Below are positions 34,257 to 45,203 of a stretch of DNA of 64,000 nucleotides, piece by piece. Below the pieces are notes generated by a model. It saw only the letters and a list, made by a program, of their open reading frames with translations, was not told the DNA's origin and searched no databases. Where the stretch lies: assembly GCF_001005085.2 (NCBI RefSeq), contig NZ_LBMU02000003.1, positions 62,001 to 126,000 on the forward strand, given 5' to 3'. Each line of letters starts with the position of its first letter. Position 1 is the first letter of the stretch. A program made the translations under genes and the position numbers. The DNA is from Streptomyces humi. GTDB lineage: Bacteria; Actinomycetota; Actinomycetes; Streptomycetales; Streptomycetaceae.

Positions 34257-35105
34257 GTGAACCGTCCCGAACTCGCCGACTTCCTGCGCCGCTCCCGCAC
34301 CCGCCTGGACCCCGCCGACGTGGGCCTCGCGCCCGGCGCCCGGCGGCGCACCCCCGGGCTGCGACGCGAGGAGGTGGCCGCGCTGGCCGGCATGTCCGCC
34401 GACTACTACGCCCGTCTCGAACAGTCCCGGGGCCCGCGGCCCTCCCGCCAGATGCTGACGGCACTGGCCCGCGCGCTGCGACTGACCGAGGACGAACGGG
34501 ACCACCTGTTCCACCTGGCCGGCGAGGAGCCGCCGCGCCGGGCGGCGGCGAGCACCCACGTCGGGCCCGGCCTCCTCCTGGTCCTGGACCGGCTGCACGA
34601 CACCCCGGCGCTGGTGACGACCGACTGCGGCGAGGTCCTGGCCCAGAACGCGCTGTCGCGGGCGCTGAGCGGGGACGTGCTGGCCCGGCCGCCGCGCGAG
34701 CGCAACCTGCTCCGCCGCTACTTCCTGGACCCGGCCTCCCGTGACCTCTTCCCGCCGGAGGACCGCCCGGTCCGGGCCCGCGAACACGTGGCGAACCTCC
34801 GCGCGGTGGCCGCGGCCCGCCCCACCGACCCGGCACCCGCCGCCCTGGTCGCCGAACTCCGCTCCGGCAGCGAGGAGTTCGCGGAGCTCTGGGCCGCACA
34901 CGAGGTGGCGGTGCGCCGCGCGGCCACGAAACGCTTCCTGCACCCCGCCGTGGGCCTGCTGGAACTCGACTGCGAGGTACTCCTCAACGCCGGCACCCAC
35001 CAGCAACTCGTCATCCACACGGCCCGCCCGGGCACGGAGTCGTACGAACGCCTGCGACTGCTCAGGGTGGTGGGCCTCCAGAACATGACCCCGAGCCCCG
35101 CCTGA
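34257..35105 (+). CDS. XRE-type regulator with MmyB-like ligand domain
   Basis: A 282-residue regulator. An N-terminal helix-turn-helix (about residues 1-85) reads RPELADFLRRSRTRLDPADVGL then RRTPGLRREEVAALAGMSADYYARLEQSRGPRPSRQML, typical of this family. The rest is the PAS-like MmyB ligand-binding domain (LVTTDCGEVLAQNALSRALSGD; GSEEFAELWAAHEV; LHTA-like end). The start is GTG 34257; a GGAGAG abuts it without spacing, and CACCCT ends six bases before it, so a leaderless start is possible. It probably regulates the divergent epimerase. Confidence 0.9.
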   Translation: MNRPELADFLRRSRTRLDPADVGLAPGARRRTPGLRREEVAALAGMSADYYARLEQSRGPRPSRQMLTALARALRLTEDERDHLFHLAGEEPPRRAAASTHVGPGLLLVLDRLHDTPALVTTDCGEVLAQNALSRALSGDVLARPPRERNLLRRYFLDPASRDLFPPEDRPVRAREHVANLRAVAAARPTDPAPAALVAELRSGSEEFAELWAAHEVAVRRAATKRFLHPAVGLLELDCEVLLNAGTHQQLVIHTARPGTESYERLRLLRVVGLQNMTPSPA

Positions 35106-35133
35106 CCCGTGCCGGGCGCCGGGGCGGGTCGCC

Positions 35134-36093
35134 CTAGAACCCCAGTCGGCGCAGCTGCTTGGGGTCGCGCTGCCAGTCCTTGGCGACCTTCACGTGCAGG
35201 TCGAGGAAGACCGGTGTGCCCAGCAGCGCCTCGATCTGCTTGCGGCTCTTGATGCCGACCTCCTTCAGGCGCTTGCCCTTGGGGCCGATGATGATGCCCT
35301 TCTGGCTGGGGCGCTCGATGAACAGGTTGGCGTGGATGTCCAGGAGGGGCTTGTCCGCGGGGCGGTCCTCGCGCGGGAGCATCTCCTCGACGACGACGGC
35401 GATGGAGTGCGGGAGCTCGTCGCGGACGCCCTCCAGGGCCGCCTCGCGGATCAGTTCCGCGATCATGACCTGTTCGGGCTCGTCGGTGAGGTCGCCCTCC
35501 GGGTAGAGCGCCGGGCCCTCGGGCAGGAGCGGGACGAGCAGGTCGGCCAGCAGGCTCACCTGCTTGTCGCCGACCGCCGAGACCGGCACGATCTCCGCCC
35601 ACTCGAAGCCCAGCTCCCGGCCGAGCTGGTCGATCGCGATCAGCTGTTCGGCGAGGGTCTTGGAGTCGACGAGGTCGGTCTTGGTGACGACGGCGACCTT
35701 GGGGGTCTTCTTGATCCCCGCGAGTTCCTTCGCGATGAAACGGTCACCGGGGCCGATCTTCTCGTTCGCCGGCAGGCAGAAGCCGATCACGTCGACCTCG
35801 GCCCAGGTGGTGCGGACCACGTCGTTCAGCCGCTCGCCGAGCAGCGTGCGCGGCTTGTGCAGGCCCGGGGTGTCCACGAGGATCAGCTGGGCGTCCTCCC
35901 GGTGCACGATCCCCCGGACCGTGTGGCGCGTGGTCTGCGGCTGGTTCGCGGTGATCGCCACCTTCTGCCCGACCAGAGCGTTCGTGAGGGTGGACTTGCC
36001 CGCGTTGGGGCGCCCGACGAAACAGGCGAAGCCCGCCCGGTGGACGGTCTCCGACGATTCCGACGGCTCGGTTGACTGGCTGCGAACGCTCAT
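35134..36093 (-). CDS. era: GTPase Era
   Basis: A 319-residue essential ribosome-assembly GTPase acting on the 16S rRNA 3' end. G1 is GRPNAGKST, G3 is DTPGLHK, and G4 is TKTD (in place of the usual NKxD), followed by the C-terminal KH domain (HANLFIERPSQKGIIIGPKGKRLKEVG). The start is set at ATG 36093 (MSVRSQSTEP). In Streptomyces it usually sits beside the cytidine-deaminase-like and CNNM genes; here a 5.4-kb block separates them. Confidence 0.97.
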   Translation of the reverse strand: MSVRSQSTEPSESSETVHRAGFACFVGRPNAGKSTLTNALVGQKVAITANQPQTTRHTVRGIVHREDAQLILVDTPGLHKPRTLLGERLNDVVRTTWAEVDVIGFCLPANEKIGPGDRFIAKELAGIKKTPKVAVVTKTDLVDSKTLAEQLIAIDQLGRELGFEWAEIVPVSAVGDKQVSLLADLLVPLLPEGPALYPEGDLTDEPEQVMIAELIREAALEGVRDELPHSIAVVVEEMLPREDRPADKPLLDIHANLFIERPSQKGIIIGPKGKRLKEVGIKSRKQIEALLGTPVFLDLHVKVAKDWQRDPKQLRRLGF

Positions 36094-36143
36094 GCCCCCC
36101 ATTCTCCCTGATCCACGACACCCCGCCGCACCGTGAGATCCCG

Positions 36144-36197
36144 GTAACCCGGACGCAACGAAACGTCACGGAAACACAGCCGTACGCGACCGGAAAC
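36144..36197 (+). promoter_or_regulatory. 11-bp-phased GlnR/PhoP-like motifs upstream of amt
   Basis: GTAAC (36144) and GCAAC (36155) are 11 bp apart, matching the GlnR layout gTnAc-n6-GaAAc with one mismatch. GAAAC at 36160, 36171 and 36193, with a degenerate GTACG at 36182, continue an 11-bp phase. The block ends 47 bp before the amt start. Nitrogen control by GlnR is the likely meaning. Confidence 0.5.
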
Positions 36198-36244
36198 GGG
36201 AACCGGTGACCCTCTGACGAGCCCCCACGACGTTGGAGACGCCC

Positions 36245-38854
<2,610 letters not shown>

Positions 38855-38885
38855 GGGTGCGGACCCCCGGTCGGAAGCGGTCGGT

Positions 38886-38920
38886 AGCAGTTCTGTCAGT
38901 CAGAAGCTGCCAGAACTGCT
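38886..38920 (-). terminator. Hairpin between two surface-protein genes
   Basis: AGCAGTTCTG (38886-38895) pairs exactly with CAGAACTGCT (38911-38920) around a 15-nt loop. It follows the stop of the 444-residue protein gene on the minus strand and precedes the DUF916-like gene, so it could attenuate read-through. Confidence 0.65.
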
Positions 38921-38980
38921 GTGAGCGGTCTGGTGGTGGCCGGTCGTGTGCGCGTCCGGCCACCACACGGTGGAGTCGGC

Positions 38981-40315
38981 TCAGGTGAGCGTCAGGGTGA
39001 GGACTCCGGAGTACGACCCCGGAGGCGTGAACGCCGGTACGTCCAGGGAGAGTCCGGCGTCGACGGTGAACTGGCCGCCGGTGAGCGTGCCGTCCGGGGC
39101 CGACGCGAGGGTCGCCCCGGAACTGCCGACGGTGCCCGCCGAACCGGCCGCACAGGTGCTGGGGCTGCCCGCCTTGGTGGCGCAGGCGGGGGTCCAGCTG
39201 AGTCTGCCCGCGTCGATCTTGGCGCCGGGACCCGTGAAGTCGGTGACCTTGCCGGTGAGCGACCAGCCGGCCGGACCGCCACGGAAGTCCTTGACGGTGA
39301 CGGTCTGCAACGCGCCGGTGGAGGCCCCGCCCTGACCGAAGTCGACCGCCGACAGCGCGACGGAGTCCCCGGCCTGGGACATGGACAGCGTCCCCGCCTT
39401 GACGGTGGTGGTCAGCTTCTGGCTGCCGTCCGGCACGGGGGTGGTGTCGTTCACGACGTAGGCGGCCGGCCCGGCCCCCAGGTCGTCGCTCCAGGCACTG
39501 CCCTCGTACGCCACGATCCCGGTCGTCGTCCTGTCGTTGACGACGAGCGGAGCGCTGAAGCCGCCGTCGCTGCCCGCGGTGGCGGTCGCCGTGTCCGCGG
39601 TCTGGCTGGAGCCGGACCGTCCGGCGAGCGTCACGGTGGCGCCCGGGGTGAAGTTCTGCCCGCTGACGGTCACGCTGTCACCGGGGTTCCCGGAGGCCGA
39701 ACCCAGGCTGATGGCACGGTTGTTGACCGGGGTGGTGGAGGTCGCCGTGACGGTCTCCGACACCGGGGCGGGCGGGTTGGTGACCGTGCACGGGGTGTCC
39801 AGCTCCAGGATGTAGCTGGTGTGGATGTTGTAGTCGCCGGGCGAGAGCGTGATGGCACCCGGCGAGGTCACGGTGAACGTCCCGGTCATCGAGAACGACG
39901 GGAAGGTCCCGTAGCCGGGTACCGGGTCGTTCTTCTTCGGCCCGGTCACCGTCACGTCGCCCGTCTGCGCGCCGCCCAGGGTCACCTTGCCCGTCGGCGT
40001 CATGATGTCGGCCGGCAGGGCGAGGGCGGTGGGGTTGTTGGCGGCGGGCGTGACCACGGTGTAGGTCACGGTGACCGTGTCGCCGACCTTCGGGGCGGTG
40101 TTGTCCACCGCGATGTTGGCGGTGGTGGTGCCGTCGATCGGCGGGAGGCCCGCGACGGCGGGCGGGATGCAGTGCGTGGCGAAGTCGACGTTCGTCCCGG
40201 CGGCACCGGCCGGGCAGGCCAGCGCGCCGCCCGCCGTGACCGCGAGCGCGGTCGCCCCGAACAGTGAGATCCAGCGCCACCGTCGGGATCTTCGTGATCC
40301 TGGGGGTGAACCCAT
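38981..40315 (-). CDS. Secreted WxL-domain-like surface protein
   Basis: A 444-residue secreted protein. An N-terminal signal (SRRSRRWRWISLFGATALAVTAGGALACPAGAAG) is followed by beta-sandwich domains, including an IPT/TIG-like module (ISLGSASGNPGDSVTVSGQNFTPGATVTLAG). The C-terminal 150 residues follow the WxL pattern: TLSMSQAGDSVALSAVDFGQ, TVTVKDFRGGPAGWSLTGKVTDF with a W-S-L motif, and a final GSYSGVLTLTLT where the second WxL is LTL. No LPXTG or membrane helix at the C-terminus, so attachment would be non-covalent, perhaps through the DUF916-like protein. Confidence 0.75.
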   Translation of the reverse strand: MGSPPGSRRSRRWRWISLFGATALAVTAGGALACPAGAAGTNVDFATHCIPPAVAGLPPIDGTTTANIAVDNTAPKVGDTVTVTYTVVTPAANNPTALALPADIMTPTGKVTLGGAQTGDVTVTGPKKNDPVPGYGTFPSFSMTGTFTVTSPGAITLSPGDYNIHTSYILELDTPCTVTNPPAPVSETVTATSTTPVNNRAISLGSASGNPGDSVTVSGQNFTPGATVTLAGRSGSSQTADTATATAGSDGGFSAPLVVNDRTTTGIVAYEGSAWSDDLGAGPAAYVVNDTTPVPDGSQKLTTTVKAGTLSMSQAGDSVALSAVDFGQGGASTGALQTVTVKDFRGGPAGWSLTGKVTDFTGPGAKIDAGRLSWTPACATKAGSPSTCAAGSAGTVGSSGATLASAPDGTLTGGQFTVDAGLSLDVPAFTPPGSYSGVLTLTLT

Positions 40316-40405
40316 CTTTGCCCCCTCCTGAGGGTTGCGGGCGCAGCGGCTCCTCTGCGCCGACAGGGGGCCATTGATGTGGAGGGCGCGTGAGAAGTCA
40401 ATGGA

Positions 40406-40447
40406 GATGCCGCAGAAAACTGACGGTTCATCAGCTTCTGCGGCATC
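40406..40447 (-). terminator. Hairpin downstream of the 155-residue secreted protein gene
   Basis: GATGCCGCAGAA (40406-40417) pairs perfectly with TTCTGCGGCATC (40436-40447) around an 18-nt loop, starting 23 bp past the stop at 40470 on the minus strand. A loop-internal CTGACGGTTCATCAG recurs in variant form at 41061-41075. Confidence 0.75.
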
Positions 40448-40469
40448 CGGAACGAACCCGTCAGCGGGC

Positions 40470-40937
40470 TCAGAACACGAACGGCCCGGGTGACTGGGCC
40501 GCGCTCGACGTACAGGTGACGGTCACGCCGAAGATGACCATCTTCAGCGAGCCCTTGTAGAAGTCCAGGCTGTCACCGGAGGCCACCGTACCCGGCAGCG
40601 GGCCGACGGTGACCGCGGAGCCGGCGGCCATCGCCGGGTTCACGGTGCCGCTGAAGACCCGGCTGGCTCCGGTGGAGTTGGACATGGTGAGCGTGGAGGC
40701 GATGGAGTTCGCCGACAGGGCCAGCGGGGTGGTGATCGCGCTGGAGGTGAGCGTGAGGGTGGCGGAGGTGCCGCTCTGGGTGGCGGTGAGGGTGGCCGCG
40801 CCGCCGCCGAAGATGCCGCAGCTGGCGGTGACGGTCGCGGTGGTCGGGGTGACGGCGGCGGCCGAGGGTGCGAAGGCCAGCGCCGTTGCGGCGAGGGCCC
40901 CCGCCGCGAGTGCCGCACCGGTGGTGATTCGTTTCAT
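40470..40937 (-). CDS. Small secreted protein of the surface cluster
   Basis: A 155-residue secreted protein. The start at ATG 40937 opens a Sec signal peptide (MKRITTGAALAAGALAATALAFAPSAAA-VT). The mature domain is beta-rich and low in charge, dominated by Thr, Ser, Ala and Gly (TASCGIFGGGAATLTATQSGTSATLTLTSS...), with two Cys (in TASCGIF and VTVTCTSS) that could form one disulfide. I recognise no family. It is the first of three same-strand exported-protein genes and probably a partner of the WxL-like protein. Confidence 0.7.
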   Translation of the reverse strand: MKRITTGAALAAGALAATALAFAPSAAAVTPTTATVTASCGIFGGGAATLTATQSGTSATLTLTSSAITTPLALSANSIASTLTMSNSTGASRVFSGTVNPAMAAGSAVTVGPLPGTVASGDSLDFYKGSLKMVIFGVTVTCTSSAAQSPGPFVF

Positions 40938-41223
40938 GGGGACAGTGCTCCCTTCCCGTTGCAGGTTGCGTGGGAATGCCATGTGGGGATGGCGACGCCC
41001 CCGATTCGGGTGGATGCGGGCACACCGCGGGACGCCGTGTCCGACGCCCCGCCCAGAATCTGACGGTCCGTCGGAACGTACGGTCCCCATTGATGCCCCG
41101 GAGACCCAGACCGACAAGGTTGAATTCCGGCCTACCTGCGGGGGCGCCTTGGCGGAGGGGTGGTTGCGGTGATCGCGCGACCGCCGATGGGCGGGGGCCT
41201 TGAGGTGGGACCAGCACAAGCGT

Positions 41224-41322
41224 CCCCAAAGGGGCGCGGGGAACTGCGCGAGCGACCACGACGGCGCCGCAGGCGATTCACACGCCCCGGCCCACCCGAG
41301 TCAACGACCGGCCGCGCCCCTT
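41224..41322. repeat. Dispersed GGGGCGCGGGGAAC repeat, long copy B
   Basis: Begins CCCCAAAGGGGCGCGGGGAA and continues through CTGCGCGAGCGACCACGACG, GCGCCGCAGGCGATTCACAC and CACCCGAGTCAACGA. Copy C, starting about 120 bp to the right, shares almost the whole element, so B and C are a recent tandem duplication. Confidence 0.85.
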
Positions 41323-41346
41323 ACCGGACCTGACCGGTCCCACCCA

Positions 41347-41438
41347 AGGGGCGCGGGGAACCGCGCGAGCAACCACGACGGCGCCGCAGGCGATTCACAC
41401 CCCGGCCCACTCGAGTCAACGAAGCCCCGTCCCTTTTC
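41347..41438. repeat. Dispersed GGGGCGCGGGGAAC repeat, long copy C
   Basis: AGGGGCGCGGGGAACCGCGC, then GAGCAACCACGACGGCGCCG, CAGGCGATTCACAC and CACTCGAGTCAACGA: about 90% identical to copy B by eye. It lies beyond the stop of the cytidine-deaminase-like gene. Confidence 0.85.
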
Positions 41439-41486
41439 GACGGAGTCAGTCGAGGCCTCGTCTGTCGGCGGACCGAGTCCGGTGGG

Positions 41487-41837
41487 TCAGGCGGAGACAG
41501 TGGCCCGCACCGACCCGTCGGCCCCCGCCAGCAGTACCGGCGTCCCCGGCCCCCCGAGATCCCGCACCGCGGCCAGGTCCTCGGCGTCGATCTCCCCCGC
41601 CGCCGAGACGACCGCCGCCGCCTCCAGCGACTCCGCTCCCGACGCCACCGCCATCGCCACCGCCGTCCGCAGCGCGCTCAGCTTCAGCGAGGCCAGCTCC
41701 ACGGTCCCCGCCACATACGTACGGCCCGTGGAGTCCCGTACCGCCGCCCCCTCGGGCACGCCGTTGCGGGCCCGGGCCGAGCGGGCCAGGGTGACGATCT
41801 TGCGGTCCTCGGGGTCAAGCGCGTTGCTGTCGGTCAT
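41487..41837 (-). CDS. Cytidine-deaminase-like protein lacking catalytic residues
   Basis: A 116-residue protein starting at ATG 41837 (MTDSNALDPEDRKIVTLARSARAR). The frame of a cytidine deaminase is recognisable: VPEGAAVRDSTGRTYVAGTVELASLKLSALRTAVAMAVASGAESLEAAAVVSA. Where active enzymes have C-A-E (zinc ligand and catalytic Glu) this one has S-A-L, and the later PCxxC pair is absent (no Cys in the protein). It cannot deaminate by the known mechanism. It lies in the conserved era neighbourhood, so it is retained for some other reason. Confidence 0.8.
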   Translation of the reverse strand: MTDSNALDPEDRKIVTLARSARARNGVPEGAAVRDSTGRTYVAGTVELASLKLSALRTAVAMAVASGAESLEAAAVVSAAGEIDAEDLAAVRDLGGPGTPVLLAGADGSVRATVSA

Positions 41838-41905
41838 GCCCCGAGCATACGAACCCCACACTTGACCCGGTCAACCCGGAACCGACCCGGCCCTGTCGGA
41901 CCCGG

Positions 41906-41929
41906 CCCGGTCGGACCTACCCGACCGGG
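41906..41929 (-). terminator. Hairpin terminator after MmcQ-like gene
   Basis: CCCGGTCGG (41906-41914), loop ACCTAC, CCGACCGGG (41921-41929): a perfect 9-bp stem, 12 bp beyond the stop at 41941 on the minus strand. The area also holds short CCCGG direct repeats. Confidence 0.7.
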
Positions 41930-41940
41930 ACCGGCCCGGT

Positions 41941-42300
41941 TCACGGCCGGTCGAGGCGCAGCCGCTCGGCCCTCGGCAGCCCGGCCACGACGAGGTCGTA
42001 CGAGTCCTCGATCAGCTCCCGCACGAGCCGGTCGGGAAGCCCGCCGTCCACGGTCACCGTGTTCCAGTGCCGTTTGTTCATGTGGTACCCGGGCGCGATC
42101 AGCCCCTCGTGGTCGGCGCGCAGCCGTACCGCGTCCTCGGGGTCGCACTTGAGGTTGACCTTGAGGGGCTTCGCGTCGATCCAGCTCAGCGCGAACATCT
42201 TGCCGAGCACCTTGAACACGGAGATGTCCGGGTTGAAGGGGAAGTCCTCCACGGCCGCGTTGAAGGACAGGCAGTGGGCGCGCAGCTGGTCCGGGGTCAC
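41941..42300 (-). CDS. MmcQ/YjbR family protein
   Basis: A 119-residue protein of the MmcQ/YjbR family with a CyaY-like fold. It shows LRAHCLSFNAAVEDFPFNPDISVFKVLGKMFALSW, LKVNLKCDPEDAVRLRADHEGLIAPGYHMNKRHWNTV and LPDRLVRELIEDSYDLVVAGL, a complete family profile. The start GTG 42300 overlaps the CNNM gene stop by four bases (GTGA). Members bind DNA weakly in vitro; the role is unknown. Confidence 0.88.
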   Translation of the reverse strand: MTPDQLRAHCLSFNAAVEDFPFNPDISVFKVLGKMFALSWIDAKPLKVNLKCDPEDAVRLRADHEGLIAPGYHMNKRHWNTVTVDGGLPDRLVRELIEDSYDLVVAGLPRAERLRLDRP

Positions 42301-43601
42301 TCGGTGCCGTCCCCCTCCGGGTCGTCGGCCGCCGGCACCGGCTCCACCAGCACCGTCACGATCTTGTTCCGGCGGCCGGCGGCCGACTCCGCGGTCAGCG
42401 CCAGCTTGCGGCCGTCGGGGAGTTCGACCTGCGCGGAGGCCCCGGCGATCGGCACCCGGCCGAGCGCCTTGGCGAGCAGCCCGCCGACGGTCTCCACGTC
42501 CTCGTCGTCGTACTCCTCCAGGCCGTACAGCTCGCCGAGGTCGGTGATGTCGAGGCGGGCGGTGACCCGGTAGCGGTCCTCGCCGAGATCGGTGACCGGC
42601 GGCAGCTCACGGTCGTACTCGTCGGTGATCTCGCCGACGATCTCCTCCAGGATGTCCTCGATGGTGACGATCCCGGCCGTGCCGCCGTACTCGTCGATGA
42701 CGACGGCGACGTGGTTGCGTTCCTTCTGCATCTCGCGCAGCAGGTCGCCGGCGTTCTTGGTGTCGGGCACGAAGAACGCGGGCCGCATGGCGGTGGAGAC
42801 CAGGTCGGACTCGGCGTCCCGGCTGATGTGCGTCTTACGGACCAGGTCCTTCAGGTACACGATCCCGACGATGTCGTCCTCGCTCTCCCCGGTGACGGGG
42901 ATCCGGGAGAACCCGGACCTGAGGGCGAGGGTGAGGGCCTGCCGGATGGTCTTGTACCGCTCGATGACGACGAGGTCGGTGCGCGGCACCATGACCTCCC
43001 GCACCAGGGTGTCCCCGAGTTCGAAGACGGAGTGCACCATCCGGCGCTCGTCGTCCTCGATCAGCGACTCCTTCTCGGCGAGGTCGACCAGCGCGCGCAG
43101 TTCGGCCTCGGAGGCGAACGGCCCGCGCCGGAACCCCTTGCCGGGGGTGAGCGCGTTGCCGAGCAGGATGAGGAGATACGGGATCGGGCCCATGATCCTG
43201 GCCAGCGGCAGCAGCACGTACGCGGCGGCCGTCGCCGTGTTCAGCGGGTGCTGGCGGCCGATGGTGCGCGGCGAGACGCCGACGGCGACGTACGACACGA
43301 GGACCATCACGCCGATCGCGGCGAGCAGCGCCTGCCAGGTGGCGGGGATCTCCTGGAGGCAGGCGTAGGTGACCAGGGCCGCCGCCGCCATCTCGCAGGC
43401 GACCCGGACCAGCAGGGCCACGTTGAGGTAGCGGGTGGGGTCGGCGGCGACCTGGGCGAGCTTGGCGCTGCCGCGCCGCCCGGACTTCACCGCCTCCTCG
43501 GCGCGGAAGCTGGAGACACGGGCGAGGCCGGCCTCCGCGCAGGCGGCCAGCCAGGCGACGACGACCAGCGCGATCGCGCCGAAGACGATCTGCGGACTCA
43601 T
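42297..43601 (-). CDS. CNNM/HlyC-CorC family membrane protein with CBS domains
   Basis: A 434-residue protein: an N-terminal DUF21 (CNNM) membrane domain with about four helices (residues 1-150), a CBS pair at about 200-320 (VMVPRTDLVVIERYKTIRQALTLALRSGFSRIPVTG ... NHVAVVIDEYGGTAGIVTIEDILEEIVGEI) and a C-terminal CorC/HlyC domain (RYRVTARLDITDLGELYGLE ... TVGGLLAKALGRVPIAG). The family is linked to magnesium or cobalt export. It lies 22 bp downstream of ybeY, and the order phoH-ybeY-CNNM is conserved in actinobacteria. Confidence 0.93.
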   Translation of the reverse strand: MSPQIVFGAIALVVVAWLAACAEAGLARVSSFRAEEAVKSGRRGSAKLAQVAADPTRYLNVALLVRVACEMAAAALVTYACLQEIPATWQALLAAIGVMVLVSYVAVGVSPRTIGRQHPLNTATAAAYVLLPLARIMGPIPYLLILLGNALTPGKGFRRGPFASEAELRALVDLAEKESLIEDDERRMVHSVFELGDTLVREVMVPRTDLVVIERYKTIRQALTLALRSGFSRIPVTGESEDDIVGIVYLKDLVRKTHISRDAESDLVSTAMRPAFFVPDTKNAGDLLREMQKERNHVAVVIDEYGGTAGIVTIEDILEEIVGEITDEYDRELPPVTDLGEDRYRVTARLDITDLGELYGLEEYDDEDVETVGGLLAKALGRVPIAGASAQVELPDGRKLALTAESAAGRRNKIVTVLVEPVPAADDPEGDGTE

Positions 43602-43623
43602 ACGGATACGACCCGGCCCCCGG

Positions 43624-44121
43624 TCAGGAGACGGTCGGCGCCGGGGACGGGCCGGTGAGGCCCTGCTCCGCGCGCCAGCCGTCCACGATGGCCGCCTGGA
43701 GGCCGAACATCTCGGCCTTCTCGTCGGGCTCCTCGTGGTCGTAGCCCAGCAGGTGCAGCACTCCGTGGACGGTGAGCAGCTGGAGCTCCTCGTCCATGGA
43801 GTGCTGGGTGTCGGCCTCGGCCCCCTGCTTGGCGGCGACCTCCGGGCAGAGCACGATGTCGCCGAGCAGCCCCTGCGGCGGCTCGTCGTCGTCCTTCGAC
43901 GGCGGCCTCAGCTCGTCCATCGGGAACGACATCACGTCGGTCGGACCCGGCAGGTCCATCCACTGGATGTGCAGCTGCTCCATGGCGTCGGCGTCCACGA
44001 CGATCACCGAGAGCTCGGAGAGCGGGTGGATGCGCATCCGTGCGAGTGCGTAGCGGGCGATGTCGAGGATCGCCTGCTCGTCGACCTCGGTTCCGGACTC
44101 GTTGTTGACGTCGATCGACAT
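43624..44121 (-). CDS. ybeY: Endoribonuclease YbeY
   Basis: A 165-residue zinc-dependent RNase for 16S rRNA 3' maturation and ribosome quality control. The zinc site H-x3-H-x5-H is [21 protein letters not shown]. The N-terminal half has [35 protein letters not shown], a family hallmark. It follows phoH by 14 bp and belongs to the same operon. Confidence 0.97.
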   Translation of the reverse strand: MSIDVNNESGTEVDEQAILDIARYALARMRIHPLSELSVIVVDADAMEQLHIQWMDLPGPTDVMSFPMDELRPPSKDDDEPPQGLLGDIVLCPEVAAKQGAEADTQHSMDEELQLLTVHGVLHLLGYDHEEPDEKAEMFGLQAAIVDGWRAEQGLTGPSPAPTVS

Positions 44122-44135
44122 GGCGCGGTGCTTGT

Positions 44136-45203
44136 CTACTTCCCCTTGTGCCCGGACTTCGAGCGGCCGCCCTGGTGCGCGCCGTTCTCCGTGCCGTGCT
44201 TGCTGTCGTACTTCTCGTACGCGTCGACGATACGGCCCACCAGCTTGTGCCGTACGACATCGTGGGACGTGAGGCGGGAGAAGTGCACGTCCTCCAGGCC
44301 CTCCAGGATGTCCTGCACCTGGCGCAGACCGGACTTGGTGCCGTTCGGCAGGTCGACCTGGGTGACGTCACCCGTGATCACGATCTTCGAGTCGAAGCCG
44401 AGCCGGGTCAGGAACATCTTCATCTGCTCGGGCGAGGTGTTCTGGGCCTCGTCGAGAATGATGAAGGCGTCGTTGAGGGTGCGGCCGCGCATGTATGCGA
44501 GCGGCGCGACCTCGATCGTCCCGGCCGCCATCAGGCGCGGGATCGAGTCCGGGTCGAGCATGTCGTGCAGCGCGTCGTACAGCGGGCGCAGGTACGGGTC
44601 GATCTTCTCGTAGAGCGTGCCCGGCAGGAAGCCGAGCCGCTCCCCCGCCTCCACGGCCGGCCGGGTCAGGATGATGCGGTTGACCTGCTTGGACTGTAGG
44701 GCCTGCACCGCCTTCGCCATGGCCAGATACGTCTTTCCGGTACCGGCGGGGCCGATGCCGAAGACGATCGTGTGCTTGTCGATCGCGTCGACGTACCGCT
44801 TCTGGTTGAGGGTCTTGGGGCGGATGGTACGGCCGCGCGAGGACAGGATGTTCTGGGTCAGAACCTGGGCCGGGGTCTCCTCCGGGCCCTCCCCGTTCTC
44901 ACTCGCCCGCAGCATGGCGATCGAGCGTTCCACTGCGTCCTCCGTCATCGGCTGCCCGGTGCGGAGCACCAGCATCATCTCGTCGAACAGGCGCTGGACG
45001 AGGGCGACTTCGTGCGCCTCGCCGACCGCGCTGATCTCATTGCCCCGGACGTGTATGTCGGCCGCCGGGAAGGCCTTCTCGATCACGCGCAGCAGGGAGT
45101 CGCCGGATCCCAGCACGGTGACCATCGGGTGCTGGGCGGGAACCTCGAACTGAGCTCGGGCCTGCTGCTGCGCGGGAGTGTGAGCTGTGGGTGTCTGAGT
45201 CAT
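44136..45203 (-). CDS. phoH: PhoH-like ATPase
   Basis: A 355-residue P-loop ATPase. Walker A is [18 protein letters not shown]; Walker B is [25 protein letters not shown]; a KH-like or small N-terminal domain precedes it (residues 20-110). [11 protein letters not shown] and [25 protein letters not shown] are family landmarks. Its partnership with YbeY suggests RNA handling. A short basic tail ([12 protein letters not shown]) ends it. Downstream genes to the MmcQ-like gene form one unit. Confidence 0.95.
   Translation of the reverse strand: MTQTPTAHTPAQQQARAQFEVPAQHPMVTVLGSGDSLLRVIEKAFPAADIHVRGNEISAVGEAHEVALVQRLFDEMMLVLRTGQPMTEDAVERSIAMLRASENGEGPEETPAQVLTQNILSSRGRTIRPKTLNQKRYVDAIDKHTIVFGIGPAGTGKTYLAMAKAVQALQSKQVNRIILTRPAVEAGERLGFLPGTLYEKIDPYLRPLYDALHDMLDPDSIPRLMAAGTIEVAPLAYMRGRTLNDAFIILDEAQNTSPEQMKMFLTRLGFDSKIVITGDVTQVDLPNGTKSGLRQVQDILEGLEDVHFSRLTSHDVVRHKLVGRIVDAYEKYDSKHGTENGAHQGGRSKSGHKGK

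Larger units (their letters stand above)
40938..41486. other. 549-bp gap holding promoter motif and two dispersed repeats
   Basis: Upstream of the 155-residue secreted protein gene lies CTGACGGTCCGTCGG (41061-41075), a partial palindrome matching CTGACGGTTCATCAG at 40420-40434. Further right are two long copies of the dispersed repeat (41224 and 41347). No gene with support was found. Confidence 0.6.
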
